Assembly (NCBI GenBank): GCA_003667245.1
Contig: RCNN01000095.1
Span: 1-64,000, forward strand
Source of the DNA: Heterostelium multicystogenum
Lineage: Eukaryota; Evosea; Eumycetozoa; Acytosteliales; Acytosteliaceae
Reading direction: 5' to 3'
Length of the DNA stretch: 64,000 bases
In this document: positions 18,301-31,046 of the stretch, in pieces
How positions within the stretch are numbered: the first letter of the stretch is position 1
Layout of the letters: every line of letters begins with the position of its first letter
Translations under genes and position numbers: made by a program
Notes under the pieces: generated by a model
Told to the model about the DNA's origin: nothing
Seen by the model: only the letters and a program-made list of their open reading frames with translations
Databases searched by the model: none

Positions 18301-18371
18301 TTTTAATTTAACCTAATTGTTCTAAATTAGAAATAAAACCAACTAATTCCTTATCACAGAGATACTAATAA
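15335..18371. other. 3 kb gene-free region
   Basis: The longest non-coding stretch in the window, divergent between the B55 and CDC34 genes. It holds many poly-T tracts, two G-rich plus-strand patches (about 16120-16152 and 16285-16320), a perfect TA run near 17066-17088, and (GTT)n/(AAT)n clusters. A 67-codon Cys-rich frame at 16689-16892 has no family resemblance and I do not call it. Long 5' leader introns or regulatory DNA are possible. Confidence 0.55.
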
Positions 18372-19360
18372 ATGGCATCTAAACTATTACAAAACCAATT
18401 CAAAAGTATGGATATCATCAATAATTACACATACTACCTTCTTCAATTTCATCTTAAAGATTTCAAATAGTTTGTTTGATTGCTACTTTCATTGTATTGC
18501 ATAATACTAATGGATTATTTATTTATTTATAATTTATTTTAGAGATACAATCGGAACCGATTGAAGGTGTTTGCTTTGAACTTGTTAATGAAAATCTATT
18601 TGAATGGAAAGCATATGTTGAGGGACCACCAGAGACTGACTAGTAAGTTGGATTATTATTAGAATCAATATTAAAATATAGATTACTGATTGTTTATACT
18701 ATAATCATTAAAGTGAGGGTGGAATTTTCCAGATTTCTATGAAAGTTTCCTAATGATTACCCAATGAGTCCACCAACTTTAGTGTTTTTGTCGGAGTTTT
18801 GGCATCCAATGGTAAAACAAATATAATAGATAGTTATTTCCAGATCAGTGGCTAATTGAAATATATTTTTTTAATAATTTTAGTCTATACAGATGGTAAG
18901 GGTTTGCATTTCTATTTTGCATCCACCAGGTGAGGATGAAACAAGTGGTGAGTTGCCAGAAGAAAGATGGTTACCTACTCAAACTGTTACTACTATTATT
19001 TTGAGTGTTATTTCACTCTTGAGTGCTCCCAATACATCATCACCTGCAAATGTTGATGCATCTGTAGAGTGGAGGAATGAAAGAGAAGCCTATAAGAAGC
19101 GTATCAAAGCACTGATAGCAAAGGCCAACCAAAAAGTACCATCACACATTAAAATACCACATCCAGACTCTGATCCATTGGAGCGTGCAAAGCAAGTTGA
19201 AAAGATGAAGCTACTAAACAAACCAATGGACTTTTTCGATGATTATGATGATGCTGGATATGATGACGACAATGACTACGATGATGATGATGGTTATGAT
19301 TACGACGATGATGGTGATTATAATTCCGATGATGAAGGAATTGATAATGATGATGATTAA
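18372..19360 (+). CDS. cdc34: ubiquitin-conjugating enzyme E2, CDC34/UBE2R type
   Basis: E2 enzyme that transfers ubiquitin with SCF cullin-RING ligases. Exon 1 is short (MASKLLQNQFK). After an intron come EPIEGVCFELVNENLFEW and VEGPPETD, then after a second intron YEGGIFQISMK, PMSPPTLVFL and FWHPM, and after a third VYTDGK followed by VCISILHPPGEDETSGE. The catalytic Cys is in VCISILHPP (codon near 18905). The acidic insertion after the active site (GEDETSGELPEERW) and SVISLLSAPNTSSPANVDA are diagnostic of the CDC34 class. The C-terminus is a Asp/Tyr-rich acidic tail, the feature that binds the cullin basic canyon. One surplus base in each of AAAGTTT (near 18745) and GGG (18900-18902) breaks the frame. 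The F-box-like gene at 42 kb could belong to the same ubiquitin machinery, but nothing here links them directly. Confidence 0.9.
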
Positions 19361-19491
19361 TAAACAACTCAAGAATATTGGCACAATTGGATTTTAGTAT
19401 ATCTATTAATATTAATTTTATCGAATAAATAAACAATTATCTAACAAAAAAAAAATCAAACAACATTGAATTCGAGTTAAATTTATTTATC

Positions 19492-19816
19492 CTAAATATT
19501 AGCCATCTCAACTGGAGCTGGTACCTCTGGTCTATTTTCTATTTTATTTTTCTTTTGGTAATTTATTATTTTAACATAAATTATTACACTAGAAAAAACA
19601 AGAACAGGATTCCCATGAAACATGAAATACCAATTATTATACCTTTGCCTGCGTCCTTAATATTTGGCTCTCTATATTTATTATCTATCAATTACATTAT
19701 TTTAGTATAATAAAAAATCATTAATTCTATCAGAATTATAACTTTACCTTTAGGGATTTTGAACTTACTAAATTCAAATTAATAAATATTATAGCTATTA
19801 ATATTAGAATATCCAT
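19492..19816 (-). CDS. spliced single-pass membrane microprotein (about 75 aa)
   Basis: A gene too small and too interrupted to stand out as one frame. From the ATG at 19816 exon 1 encodes a hydrophobic leader (MDILILIAIIFINLNLVSS) typical of a signal peptide. After an intron (donor GTAAAG near 19748, acceptor TAG near 19685) exon 2 encodes NIKDAGKGIIIGISCFMG followed by a run of Leu/Phe/Val, a transmembrane helix. After a 36 bp intron-like gap exon 3 ends EVPAPVEMANI before TAG at 19492. A type I topology with a short Pro/Glu cytoplasmic tail is inferred. The first splice junction is one base out of phase, so either it has an indel like its neighbours or the junction differs. No family recognised. 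Confidence 0.45.
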
Positions 19817-20213
19817 TTTTTATTGTTTGAAATAGGATAATATTATTGATTAATCAGATATTTTATACTTACAAATCAATTCCCTCTATGTTTTTCAATG
19901 TCGGATATAAAATTAGTGGTTGTTTATTTGTAACCACAATGAAGATATAGTGATTTAACAAATAAATGTATATGTTTATTGGATAGCTATTATATCTAAA
20001 TGATCATGGTTGCATTTAATTAAAATACTCATCAGGTGATTTGATCGAATCTGTTCATGTCATTGTCAACTTATATATATTTGATTAGAAGGTTATTTGT
20101 TGGTGATAATAAATTCAGAATACAATACAAATTAATAATATATGTATATTTTTACATTATAAACAAATCATTCTATTCTTTTATTTAAAGTTTAGGAATA
20201 GTTAGACACACGT
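19817..20213. other. intergenic, AT-rich
   Basis: Between the microprotein start and the end of the nucleoside diphosphate kinase gene, both on the minus strand. Nothing coding seen. Confidence 0.55.
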
Positions 20214-20676
20214 TTAGTTTCTTGGCTCGTAGATGTGTGGGTTTGGGGTGGCAACAGCGAGAACTTCGGATTCTTGGAACCAGAGAGCGATTTCACGCTT
20301 GGCAGAGTCAACAGAGTCTGAACCGTGGATGATGTTTCTACCTGACATCGATGGCGAGATCACCACGAATGGTACCTGGGGCGGAGGCCAATGGGTTGGT
20401 GGCACCGATGAGGGCACGGGCGGCAGCAATGACACCCTTACCTTCCCAGACCATAGCAACAACTGGACCAGAGGTGATGAAGGAGACGAGACCACCGAAG
20501 AATGGTCTTTCCTTGTGCTCAGCATAGTGTTCTTGGGCCAAAGCGGCGGATGGAACAACTTGCTTGAGACCGACGAGGACGAATCCCTTACGTTCGAAAC
20601 GGCTGATGATTTCACCGACTAAGTTACGGGCAACACCGTCTGGCTTGATGGCAATGAAAGTTCTTTCGGTAGACAT
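20214..20676 (-). CDS. ndkC: nucleoside diphosphate kinase
   Basis: Housekeeping enzyme that transfers the gamma phosphate from NTPs to NDPs through a phosphohistidine. The start at 20676 gives [20 protein letters not shown]. Family blocks follow: [71 protein letters not shown] and then [20 protein letters not shown] with the active-site His in NIIHGSDS. Length (about 153 aa) is normal, there is no targeting extension, and codon choice is biased to C-ending codons as in highly expressed dictyostelid genes. A surplus base at about 20343 converts DVGRN into DVR-stop within an essentially invariant stretch. In an essential, highly expressed gene this is the clearest sign that the window carries sequence errors. 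Confidence 0.93.
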
Positions 20677-20947
20677 TATTGTTGTATAAAATAAAAATAT
20701 TTGGTAAAAAAACAAAAACTGAATTTTTTTCCACAGTTTCTTCAAGATTCATCTCACTCACTCAACAAAAAGAAATTAAACCAAATCAAAATTCAAAAAA
20801 TTGAATAAAATAAATTTGAGGAGAGAATGAAGTTCCCTTTCTCATAGCTTGCAGCCAGATAGCTATCTGTGGCAAAAGACAAAATTAATAAATAATAAAT
20901 AAATAGAATTTATTGATAATATTAATAATACAATGAAAGTAACAAGG

Positions 20948-23602
20948 TCACAACTCATTATGCTGTCCAGTAATAACTTTATAAGCATGAACGGCATCTT
21001 CAATATCTCTTATCCATAGGAGCTTGTCCGCATAGTTGTCTGCCGAGAATGATTGTCGATATGCTTGTTCTTTTGTTAAGATGCAATATTTCGAATCCAC
21101 TTTTAATATCTATTTGACCAAGCAATAACAGTTAATAATTGAATGTTTTGTTGTTGTTGTTTAGGGATAGTATTTACCTTTGGTTTCGATATCTCTAATA
21201 TCAAGCAAATTCGATAGATTTATGGTGAATACTCTATTCTTTTGAAGTAAAGATGATTTGTAAACAATGATAATGTCATCCAGTAGATAGAGGGTTGCGT
21301 CTTGACTCTTTCCAGTTTCTTTTTTGAATATTCTTATCTTTCCTTCTTTGAGCACAGTCTTCTTCAGCAGAAGTGCCTCGTGTTCTTTTCCAATGATATC
21401 CCTAATTTCATTTATTTTCTCTTCGTTCTTAATTTTTCCGTTGATGTCCGAGACAATCTTCTCCATCAGTTTTGCAGCTCTTTCGAATGCACGATAGTGT
21501 TGATTCTCCTCGGGCACCGTGTTCTTCAACTCTCTCAATAACAGTGGATATTTGCATAGTCTTTGCACTGGTTTGATTACGTATGATGATATATTTTGAT
21601 TCTTTACACCTGGCAGAGATTTAATGTGCTAAAAAAATGTCTGTTAGTCCTCCTAGATATTTCGCTTTCTACTTATTACTTACATTTAAAATTGTATTTA
21701 GTTGAGTATTGTTGTCCCACAATATCAACTGCTTATTACATTGTTCCTGATTTGATAAATATGTTACATATCTTTGGAGAGCATTTGTCTGCAATGGCAT
21801 AGATCGATAGATGTTAGCGATGGTTTGTCAGTGAAAAGCATATCTATGATACTTACGTGCTTAAAGAAAATTTCATCGACATTTGGATAGTTGTTGACAT
21901 TATCCATGTTTGGTATGATCTCAAGAAGTGAGTTGAACAGTCGAAGATTGATGACATAGAGTTCATCGACATTTGAGAATACATAGTTGATCTCTTCGCT
22001 TTTGATCTGTATGTTTGGTTGCTGTGACAGTTCAATGACAGAGTTTTTGTAGTAATTGATCAGGATATATAGATCATCTAGATAGTCTGCCTCAGTTTCA
22101 ATCAACTCCTTGACTACTTTGTTTGTTGTTGTGCTGGATGGGATGGGTGGTAGCGCCGATCGCCTTGACGCAACTTGTTCCAATATTGTTTAGCTTCTCC
22201 ATCACTATCTCTTTTGCATCGATAGCATCAACTGTCACTGTTGAGCGCTTGCTACTAAAGAATCCACGCTTCTTTTGTGCTGCTGCTGCCGTGCTGGGTG
22301 GAGTAGTACTTCCGTCTGCTGAGTTGATGTCCATTGATGATCCATCATTGGCCAGTGATGAGAGTGACCCACTTGAAGATCCAGAGCTTGGTGTGTTTGT
22401 ATCGTAGTTTATGCTACCATACTCTGTATCATCCGATTCGATTTCATCTTCATCCCGGAGAGAAAGTGTTGCAGTTTTTCGAGATAGCATTTTTTGTCTC
22501 ATTGTTTTGCGTTTAGCTTCGTCGGATGAAGATAGTTCACCACTGCTACTGCTGTTACTACTGTTACTGCTGATACTGCTGCTACTTTGAAAGTTCTTGA
22601 AGTTTGGTGAGAATGTAGTTGTCGCTCCATCTTGTCCATTCATTTGAGTATTGCGCGGAGGGGGAGTCGGACATACATTTTCTGTTGTGTGATGTCCATT
22701 GGTGATCGGAGTTAAACAGTCCGATTTGATACGAGATCTTGGAGGAGGTACTGGATGATGTAGTGGTGCACCAGGTGGTTGAGAAACTGGTCTGGTATGC
22801 GTTGGGTGTGGTGGGGTTGTTGTTTGTATTGGTGGTGTAACTGGTCTAAGATTGATCACTCTTTTTGGAGTTGATGTCTGATCTGCTATATTTGTTGTTG
22901 CTGGTGAAATGGGTCTTAAAGTTTTGGGTTGTAGAGGTGGTTGTAAGTTAGTGGCTGAAGCTGATGGTTGATTCGGATTCGGTGCTATAGGTGATTTGGG
23001 TCTTGTCACTGTGCTGTTTCTTGGTGGTATTGCAGGTGGTGTTTGAATATTTCTTTTGGGGATGGGTGGTCTGCCATCGCTCGAAGGTGTTATCTCTACA
23101 CTGTCCATATGTAGATCCGATGAAAAAGCTTTTGGTGGTGTACCGGTTGCTGGTGAAGTTGAATTTGGGGTGTATGGAGGTGAAATATTATGGTTGTGAC
23201 TGTGGTAGTTCTGGATTGGGTGTGTGCTGTTCCGAAGTGGAAAACATCAAGGTTGGTGAAGAGATATCGAAACTCTCTTGATTCAACTTGTCAGTACTCT
23301 TTGATTTCTTAAATGATCTTAGAGTCAGTACTATTAGTCATACAACAAATATTATTAATACTAAATTAGGTATTGCACCAAAAATGAAAAAAATAATCAG
23401 ATGTGGACCTACATTTTTTCTTTGATTTTGATGCACTTTTGTTGTCATCTTTTTTTGAATCACTTGTCATTGTATCTTCTTCATCATCAGTTGCCTCATC
23501 TTCTTGTTTCTGTTGTTGTATTTTCTTATTTCGATTCCTAATCTGTTCAATCATGATTTTTATATGTTTTATTGATTGAAGTTTGGGCAATGATTTATTG
23601 TA
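20948..23602 (-). CDS. RhoGEF (DH-PH) with Pro-rich N-terminal region
   Basis: Dbl-family exchange factor for Rho/Rac GTPases. Downstream of a Lys/Glu/Ser-rich first part (23602-23366) and an intron lies a long Pro/Thr/Ser region with SH3-ligand-like runs (RPPIPKRN, PAIPPRN, APLHHPVPPPRSR). The DH domain runs from about 22110 (VVKELIETEADYLDDLYIL) through VDELYVINLRLFNSLL to MQRLCKYPLLLRELKNT, the CR3 signature, near 21560. A PH-like domain follows (GKIRIFKKETG, LYLLDDIIIVYK, FTINLSNLLDI) and closes with FSADNYADKLLWIRDIEDA, a typical C-terminal PH helix, before TGA at 20948. Several introns lie in the DH part. Surplus bases break the frame near 22190 and 23185. The true 5' end was not resolved and may lie upstream. 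Confidence 0.78.
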
Positions 23603-24582
23603 CTAAATAATAATAATAATATTATTGGCATCTGTATCGTAATATTACAAGGTGTACAGTTTGGCTTGTTTTGCCTCAATTCGAAAGTTCAATATAAAAT
23701 GTGGAATTTGTGATAGATGCTGAAAAGTAGTAAAAATAATCGCAGTGAAAATTATAAAAATATATATTGATAGCTTTGATTGATTGCTTTATTGATTGTT
23801 TCTTCTTTTTGTGGTTCGAGCAAGCCGCTGATGATATTAATAAGTTAGTTGTGTATTTAAAAATACTTTTTAAAAAAATAGTATCCTCTTTATGATGTTT
23901 ATCATTCCCCCCGACAATCAAACAAACAATCAAGTAATTTTATTAAAAATGGTTCATTTAATTTTATTTATTTTTGGTATACACAATTTGGTTTCAAATC
24001 TTTTTCAAAGTTGACTTTGAATAATTTCACAGAATATTTGATTAAAAACCTAATTTATGTAGCAGTGCAACCAAGCTTCATAATTCTTTAGCTATCAGTA
24101 AGAATAATAACTCAATCTACCAACTAGCCAAAATCAAGTATTTTGAACTTAAGTTTAAAAGAATCATTATCTAATCTATGTGTTTTTTGGTTCTTGACAA
24201 TCAAAGTGAACGTCGATGATCGATGGTGTATGAATGGTGAAATTTGGTGGTACTTGGTGCAGGTACCAAACAACCATTTACATGTAAGTAGTTTTATATA
24301 AACAATAATAATTGCATTTGTAGGAAAAAAGTATGAATCGATAGAATTGGAGCAATAATCTTTAGGGTCTGTAATTTATGTTGTATTTCTATATTAAATT
24401 AAACATCGTGATTGTCTCGTAGGTGTTTAGTGTGTACTGGACATATATATTAATATGACATAAATAGGAGTACATAAAAACAAGCTTATCCTATTATAGT
24501 TATTTACTTAATAAGGAAAATTTGATTTCCATTCTAGTTACTCTGTTTATAATAAAAAATTTCTGCCCTTTAATAATAATAA

Positions 24583-24618
24583 CAGCATCAGCATCAGCAT
24601 CAGCATCAGCATCAGCAA
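24583..24618. repeat. (CAGCAT)6 hexanucleotide array
   Basis: Six near-perfect CAGCAT units in otherwise A/T-dominated non-coding DNA. Confidence 0.9.
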
Positions 24619-25082
24619 TACTCCATTGTCTCTTGGGTAATAGAGTGTTTAGTGGTGAAATAATAGGTTGTTGTTGATATCATCAAGCATGTCTATCACT
24701 CATGTTGTCAGAGTTAGTTGGAATTTATTTCAATTGTTATTTTAATAGTGATGTGATTTGTATTGATTTGCTCGTACCCAGGTGATTTGATGATATAATG
24801 AGATGTCAGGCGATGTAATATGAAGATATTTAGTTGTGAAAATGGTTGGTTTGTGGAGTTGTTGGTATGGTAGTAGTTGAATGGGTGTTTGTTAGTGGTT
24901 TTGGTATTTGTTGTGATTATGTGGTGATTGGGGTAGACTACAAATTTTGGTGACATGTATTATTTCTATTTTTAAAAATTACATATTACTGTTACATGGC
25001 GTACAAATAAAGAAATCAAATGTATGATTGGATAGCAGGGAAATGTTGTTTTGAACAACGAGTGGTAAATGCTGTAATGTCA

Positions 25083-25111
25083 ACAGTTGTTGTTGTTGTT
25101 GTTGTTGTTGT
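25083..25111. repeat. (GTT)n trinucleotide run
   Basis: About nine GTT units. The opposite strand gives a poly-Thr frame without other support. Confidence 0.85.
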
Positions 25112-26424
25112 GTTGGACAGAAGATAGGATTTCATGATAATTAGACTGGTTGTTCTATTATCCTGTAGATAAAAAGGGGATGATGGATAGATATAGGATA
25201 GGGGTAATTTCAAACAAACATATATTGTATCATTAAAAATAGAATAGAAGATAATCCCAAACAAACACAACTTGAAAGGAAGGAGAACAGATGTAAAACA
25301 TATGATACAGCTATGTTAAGCTAATACTGATTATAGCTTATTTTATTTGTTAGATTGATGGAATGATAAACAGATAATATAAAGATATATATGAATGAGC
25401 GGGGTGTGAATTTTGTTTGTTTGTTTTGTTGTTGTTGTTGATGTATGTTGATGATGTGTGGTATGGGTGAGTTTTGTGTGTGATGTGAGTGTAAAAGTCA
25501 GAGTGAGCGTCTAAAGTGATTTGATGTATTTGGTAGTGGAGTGGAGAAAGAAATATCATAATAGATTGAATTTGTTATAATAAGATATAGTTTGAAAAAC
25601 GACTTGAATAATAAACAGTATGCTATTAATTTTATTTAATTTAATTTGATTTATTACAAACACTCCAAATAATCATTTATTTATAGGATAGGTCAAGAAG
25701 CAATTGTTAACCATCATCACTTTTTAATGTTGTTTCTAGTGAATTTTTATTCTACAAAACTAATATTTGTAAATAAGTTCGTCAAGAGAACAACCAAACT
25801 TTAGATTTTTAGTAGCATTACTTGATATCATCACAGTTCATTCCTGTCATAATAATTAGTATTCTGGCTGGAAAAATTCCTTCCCAGCCGACTATCGTAG
25901 TCATTCTATTTTAGCATACCATTTTCAACACTATAATTCATTTCAACAAACCACATCTACTCTTCTCCATACCTACCGTACAGTTCTACATCAACTCACA
26001 TCTCAATAACATAATTCTTTTTCCCATGTCCTATTCCCTCCATAAATAATATATTCCCAAAAAAAAAAACAATCATTTATTCACACACCAACACCCTAGT
26101 TTTGGATTGCTCTACAAACCATACACCCTAATCAATCGATTGTATTACATCATCTTAGTTACTCTGATATTTAATTTTCCAGATATCAACTGTATACTCT
26201 TGTTGTTTTTCTTTTCCCAATTTCAATTTGGATTTTCTTCCCAATTTCTAAAAATCATTAATAATTTATACAAAAGGTAACTGATTTCAAAAGTTGGTTA
26301 TCCTTATCTTATTTTTCCCAGGTTTTATATTTACAAATATTCCATAGTAGTATTAAAAAATAGTAATAATAATAATAATAATTTAATTTATATTTATATT
26401 GTATTTTAATTGTTATAATAGAAA

Positions 26425-28198
26425 ATGAGTTTAATGGTTAATCCCCATACTCAATTTCATGGAATGGAATTGAATCCATCATATAATGGAATGATTGGTG
26501 GTCAACAAATTCAACATCAATATATGCCACAACATCAACAGATGGGTCATGCAGTTGTACCTCATCTCTCTCACATATCACCCACTGGACATTTATTGAG
26601 GAATGTTCCAGACTACCAAACCAGGAAGTGGAGCTCAATCATCTACTACATCTCCAGTTACCAGTAATATTACAACTTCATCACCAATTCCAAACAACAT
26701 TTCCATCAATAATACTCCAATGAACCAGTCTAACTCAAGTCCAACTGGTTTGCAATCAAGTAATAAGCGTATATCAATTACACAACAAACTTGTTTAGTT
26801 GAAGAAAAATTCTCAAAGAATGGTGTCCCAAAGAACGTACATGTCGTCGTTAAGAATAATCCATTCCTCCTAACACTTTCATTGCTTGACAACTCTCTCA
26901 ATTTCCATCAATTATCACCTGAAGTTCATTTGGTTTATGATTCTGAAAATTTAAAAGAAGTTGATTCCGCAACAATGAAGCCATTAGAATACAAGACTAG
27001 AGCCAACGAAGAGGGTGACCAACTTACAGTTGAGTTGAGAATAAAAGTATTATCGTCTCAACTTGAAGACATGTTATTCCGTGCTCGAGTTAGAATAGTG
27101 GATCCAAGAACAAGAAAAGAAATTTCGGGTCTTGCAGTTGTTACTCACCCTATCCGTGTAGTGTCCAAACCAGACCAAGTTAAGAAGAAAGCCAAAAAGA
27201 GAAAGAGAGCACCAACTGATTCTCTTATGGATACTCTCAATAGAATCGAGCATCAACAAAAAGAACAACAAAGACTTTTGAAAAAACTATGTTTCTTTGA
27301 TAAAGAGAATAATATTGGTGCCTTGCTCGCTGCCAATAACTCTGGTGTCCACAACCTTCTTGTTCCAAATGCTGACTCTCCCAAGATTGTTGATCATGAA
27401 GGAAAATGTATTGAAAATAATGGTTCAGAGAACGGATCCGAAGATGAGTCTGGAGGTGCCAAACAACAGGGAGTGGCCGATAAAGATGATTTCCAAAAAG
27501 CATTCAAGGATTTCATCAGTGCATTTAAGCAACTCCAATGTCTTGATCCTGATGGAGCTGACAGTGCCTTTAAGATAAACACCTGTGCCAATGATGCTCA
27601 AACCATGTGCGAAATACTTGAGCTTGTTAAGATGGAGATGAAAAAAGACGAACAAATTAAAGACAAGTGTGCAATCTCAGAGTCGATTGGAGGAGAATCA
27701 CTATGTTCTTGTCGTATATGTCCTTACAAAGTAAAGGTGGATCATATCAATCAATCTTATGAAAACTACTTTAATATGTTTAGTGCAAGCGGTGCTGCTC
27801 AAAATCAGCTCGTTGTTCCCCAAATTGATTACTCTGGCGATTCTCAAACACATCCAACCGCAACCGCTCTCCAACAACAACAGTTACAGCAACAACAACT
27901 CCAACAACAATATTTACAACAGCAACAATTACAACAATATCAATATCACCAACAGCTTCAACAACAACAAATACAGCATCTTCAACAAATGCAACCTGCT
28001 ACACTAGAACACCAACTCTATTTACAACATATTCAACAACAACACCAATTAATGCTGCACCAGCAACAACAAAGACTGCTACAACAGCAACAACACCAAA
28101 GTGACCAACAACTAGCCAATAATTTTGTCGATTTTAATAATGGTTTAATGAATTTCCAAGTAGGACTTTTTAATGACTTAGGATTTTCTGCAGTCTAA
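26425..28198 (+). CDS. cudA: CudA-type transcription factor
   Basis: Nuclear DNA-binding protein of the CudA family, required for culmination and prespore/tip gene expression in Dictyostelium; its core is distantly related to the STAT DNA-binding fold. The gene starts MSLMVNPHTQFHGMELN and runs into a Ser/Thr/Asn/Pro segment. The conserved core begins RISITQQTCLVEEKFSKNGV (about 26770) and continues through VHVVVKNNPFLL, HLVYDSENLKEVD, LEYKTRANEEGDQLTVELR, LSSQLEDMLFRARVRIVDPR and HPIRVVSKPDQV. It ends in a bipartite basic block KKKAKKRKR, a probable nuclear localisation signal, followed by DTLNRIEHQQKEQQRLLKKL. The C-terminal third is a Gln-rich activation-type region. One surplus base near 26602 separates the first 59 codons from the rest; the remaining 531-codon frame is intact. 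An AG two bases before the ATG (26421-26422) suggests a leader intron. Confidence 0.82.
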
Positions 28199-28328
28199 AC
28201 TACTAATATTAGTATACATTTAAATAAAATATATATGATACACTATTAGCTTTGCTTCTTTATTTAAAATTATATATTAAAATATCTTTTTGTTATATAA
28301 TATAAATAGTTTTTGATATAAATATTTG

Positions 28329-30845
28329 TTACATAAATTTACATGGATCAATATCTTTTTCATTGACTCTTTGCTGTTGCTGTTGTTGTCGTTGTGAAGT
28401 AGTATCTTTATCATTGTTATCATTATTATTTGTATCCTTCTCTTTCTCTGATTCTTTTTTCTTTTCGAGGATGTCGATATTCTTTTTATCTCCCAGAATG
28501 TTATCCTTTTTCTCAGTTTGATTCTGATTGCTGTCTTGCTTTTTTATCTCTTGAATTTTGGATTATCTTTTTGATTATTGGCTCATTCGTAATCTTCTTT
28601 TTGATACTATCCAAATCGGCAGAGAACTTTGATTGAGTTGGAGGTGTAGTAATGCTAGCAATATTATTGTTATCAGGAGCCTTTGAATTATGAATAGACA
28701 ATGATGTTATTGAATTCAGTCGATCATCATCCAGCAAGTGGAAGGAGTTACTTCTTCGCTTTAGGCCTTCTCTATTTGAGTCTGGGTGGTTCACTGGAGA
28801 GAATGGATTTGTAGGTGTTTGGAAACTCTCAAGTATAAGTGAATTTTCCAGGGCCAACTTCTTCAAACTTTCGAATGTTGTTTGTGTCTCCAGTTGCTCA
28901 ATAAACTTTTGGATCTGAGAAGTTCTTTCAGGATCAATCTTCTTAAAAAAAATGGCCAACTGTATCATTGATTGTATTTCAGGTATTGTTAAATAGTTCT
29001 TTGATTCAATTGCAAATGATTTGAATATCACTGAAAATAAGCATTCATTAATATCAAATAACAACAAGAGTTTCAACTATTGTTTGACAACAACTTACAT
29101 CTTAGTTTTTTGGTCGAATGTTCCCTGTGATAATATAGATAGACCCTTTACAAGCTCCTTAAAATTTAATAGTCTGTCGTTGTCTTCATCCATTGCTTCA
29201 AACATCTTCTCCATAAGTTTAGTTAGATTGTCATCGTTCGATAGGTTTTCCAGATCTTTCCAGTTGGGGAAGAATCGCATAATAATTTGGTGAAACTGTA
29301 AATATCCGATACCAGTACCATCATGTGACAATATATCGAATTCTTCTTTTAAACTTTTCAATTTATCTAAATTAACTGTGTTATAAATGATTAGTAGAGT
29401 TAGATCAGTTTCATTGACTGATGGCGAAGGAAATACGTACATGAAGTGAACTTCATTAGGTATTTGATATCCTTTTGTTCCTCATTGTCTTTCACCTGTT
29501 TCTTTGTAATTTGCCAATGTTTAAGTTTGAGATCCTGAATCTTCTTTCTTGACATTACTACTCCAATTCTCTTTGGTGATGTCTATCAAATAAAGTTAGA
29601 TGATAGAATTAAAACTGTCATTATCATATTGTACATACCCTTATTTTATTGAGTAAACTCTTTGCATCGTCAAGAGAGTTTAGAATATCCACAACTTGAG
29701 CATGCGATGTAGCCTTCATAAGTGAGTCGATATTAAACTCAATCAATGCCAGTCCAATTTCCAACAATACTTTGCTGCCTCTAATAAACAAATTATCCCA
29801 AATGACCAATGCAAACTAGTTGAATCAAACTTAGTATTTGTTTATAACGACTCGAATATTCATAGTTACTTGAGTAGGTAGTATCGTCGAAAATAAGCAT
29901 AGAAACCATTCGATGGTCAAGATTTGAATGACCACACCTATCTTCCTGAAGTGCTTTATCAAATCTGGAAACATTTCACACAGTAGGGTCGTTAAATACT
30001 TGCTGATCGATCTGTGCGCCCAACATGGTATGTGTGAAATAGTCTGGTAATATCTTGTCTGCAATGTGATTTAAACACCAAAATGCTTCTTCCTCTGTTG
30101 GTTGAAACTCATCCGTCAGAAGTAAGTTCCTCAAGTTCCGTCCAACTTGCTACATACCATCTTCAATAATCAAAAGTAATATATATGAAATGTAGTTTAA
30201 CGATTGGCAGTAACCAACATTAGGATTATTGATACTATATACAAAAAGAATGTTTTGAATCTTCTCCTTAAAGCTGTCGTTGTTTGATAAAATATGATTT
30301 GGAAAAGTTCTCTCGAGATCCTGTTACAAGGAGCTCCTGTAAGTAACATTGGTCGTTGTTATCTATACTTGTGTGTGATCTGATTATGCTTACCAGTTTT
30401 ATCTCAGTTTTATAATCTCTAATCTTTGACTGTGTTTCTTTCTCTTTGAGCAGTTTGAAGTACTCCTTTCTGAATCTTCTAGCGACGATGCCTTGAGGAA
30501 TGACAGCCACACTTTTTTACGGTATTGCTTGGGTATGCCTCGATGAACAAGCTCATTGAATGAAGGATCTTTTTCTAGTTTGACCAGATTCTCTATCTTG
30601 TCTTCACATCGATTGCGAATGAAGTGAAACCAGGTCTCTGCATATTTCGTTTCATCTCGCACCGCCAGCTTGTTAAGTACTTCAATGATATTACCACTTG
30701 CTTTCTTACTATATCGGAATCCGTAGATGTCTATGAATTCGTCATCGTCTTCACCGAGGTTTGCTATAACATGATCGACAATCTCTCCTCCTGCTTTTTC
30801 CTCTTCAACATCATCATCCACTCTAATCATGTCTTGTCTTGTCAT
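28329..30845 (-). CDS. TBC-domain RabGAP with EF-hand (TBC1D8/9-like)
   Basis: GTPase-activating protein for Rab GTPases. The N-terminus (MTRQDMIRVDDDVEEE) is acidic. The TBC domain starts LVHRGIPKQYRKKVW (about 30560) and contains both catalytic fingers: the Arg in QDLERTFPNH (about 30310) and the Gln in NPNVGYCQSLNYISY. It closes with VIWDNLFIRGSKVLLEIGLA (about 29810-29750). Downstream is an EF-hand-like region with GTGIGYLQFHQIIMRFF and the loop DEDNDRLLNFKELV (about 29180-29220), which keeps acidic positions for Ca2+. A low-complexity Ser/Asn/Lys/Gln tail ends at 28329. TBC plus EF-hand is the TBC1D8/9 arrangement; no GRAM domain was seen, so assignment to that subfamily is tentative. 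Several introns and at least one surplus base (near 28530) are needed. Confidence 0.8.
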
Positions 30846-31046
30846 CTTTCAATAACAACAAAAGCCCTACTGCAAGTTGAATAGGTGCCAAAATTAATAG
30901 TTTTTATTTTGAAATACAATTTTAAATCAAACTACTAAAAAGAAAAATTGTGCAATTTTTCCAAGCAGATTCCGCCGGAATCGAAGAGATTCCATGGAAT
31001 CAAAAAATAATGATCATTATTCAATGTCGTGTTTGCATGTTGTTTA

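Larger units (their letters stand above)
23603..26424. other. 2.8 kb non-coding region upstream of cudA
   Basis: Spacer between the RhoGEF 5' region and cudA. It holds a CAGCAT array (24583-24618), a GTT run (about 25083-25110) and several low-complexity antisense frames of 60-85 codons rich in Thr, Tyr and Ile that show no family features. It likely includes the promoters of both genes and a cudA 5' leader. Confidence 0.55.

Noticed and set aside
24583..24618. CRISPR-like array
   Set aside because: Short perfect tandem hexanucleotide with no spacers, in a eukaryotic genome.
24714..25559. Three antisense frames of 69-84 codons between RhoGEF and cudA
   Set aside because: Low-complexity Thr/Tyr/Ile/Asn composition from (GTT)n-type DNA, no motifs, no splicing pattern linking them.
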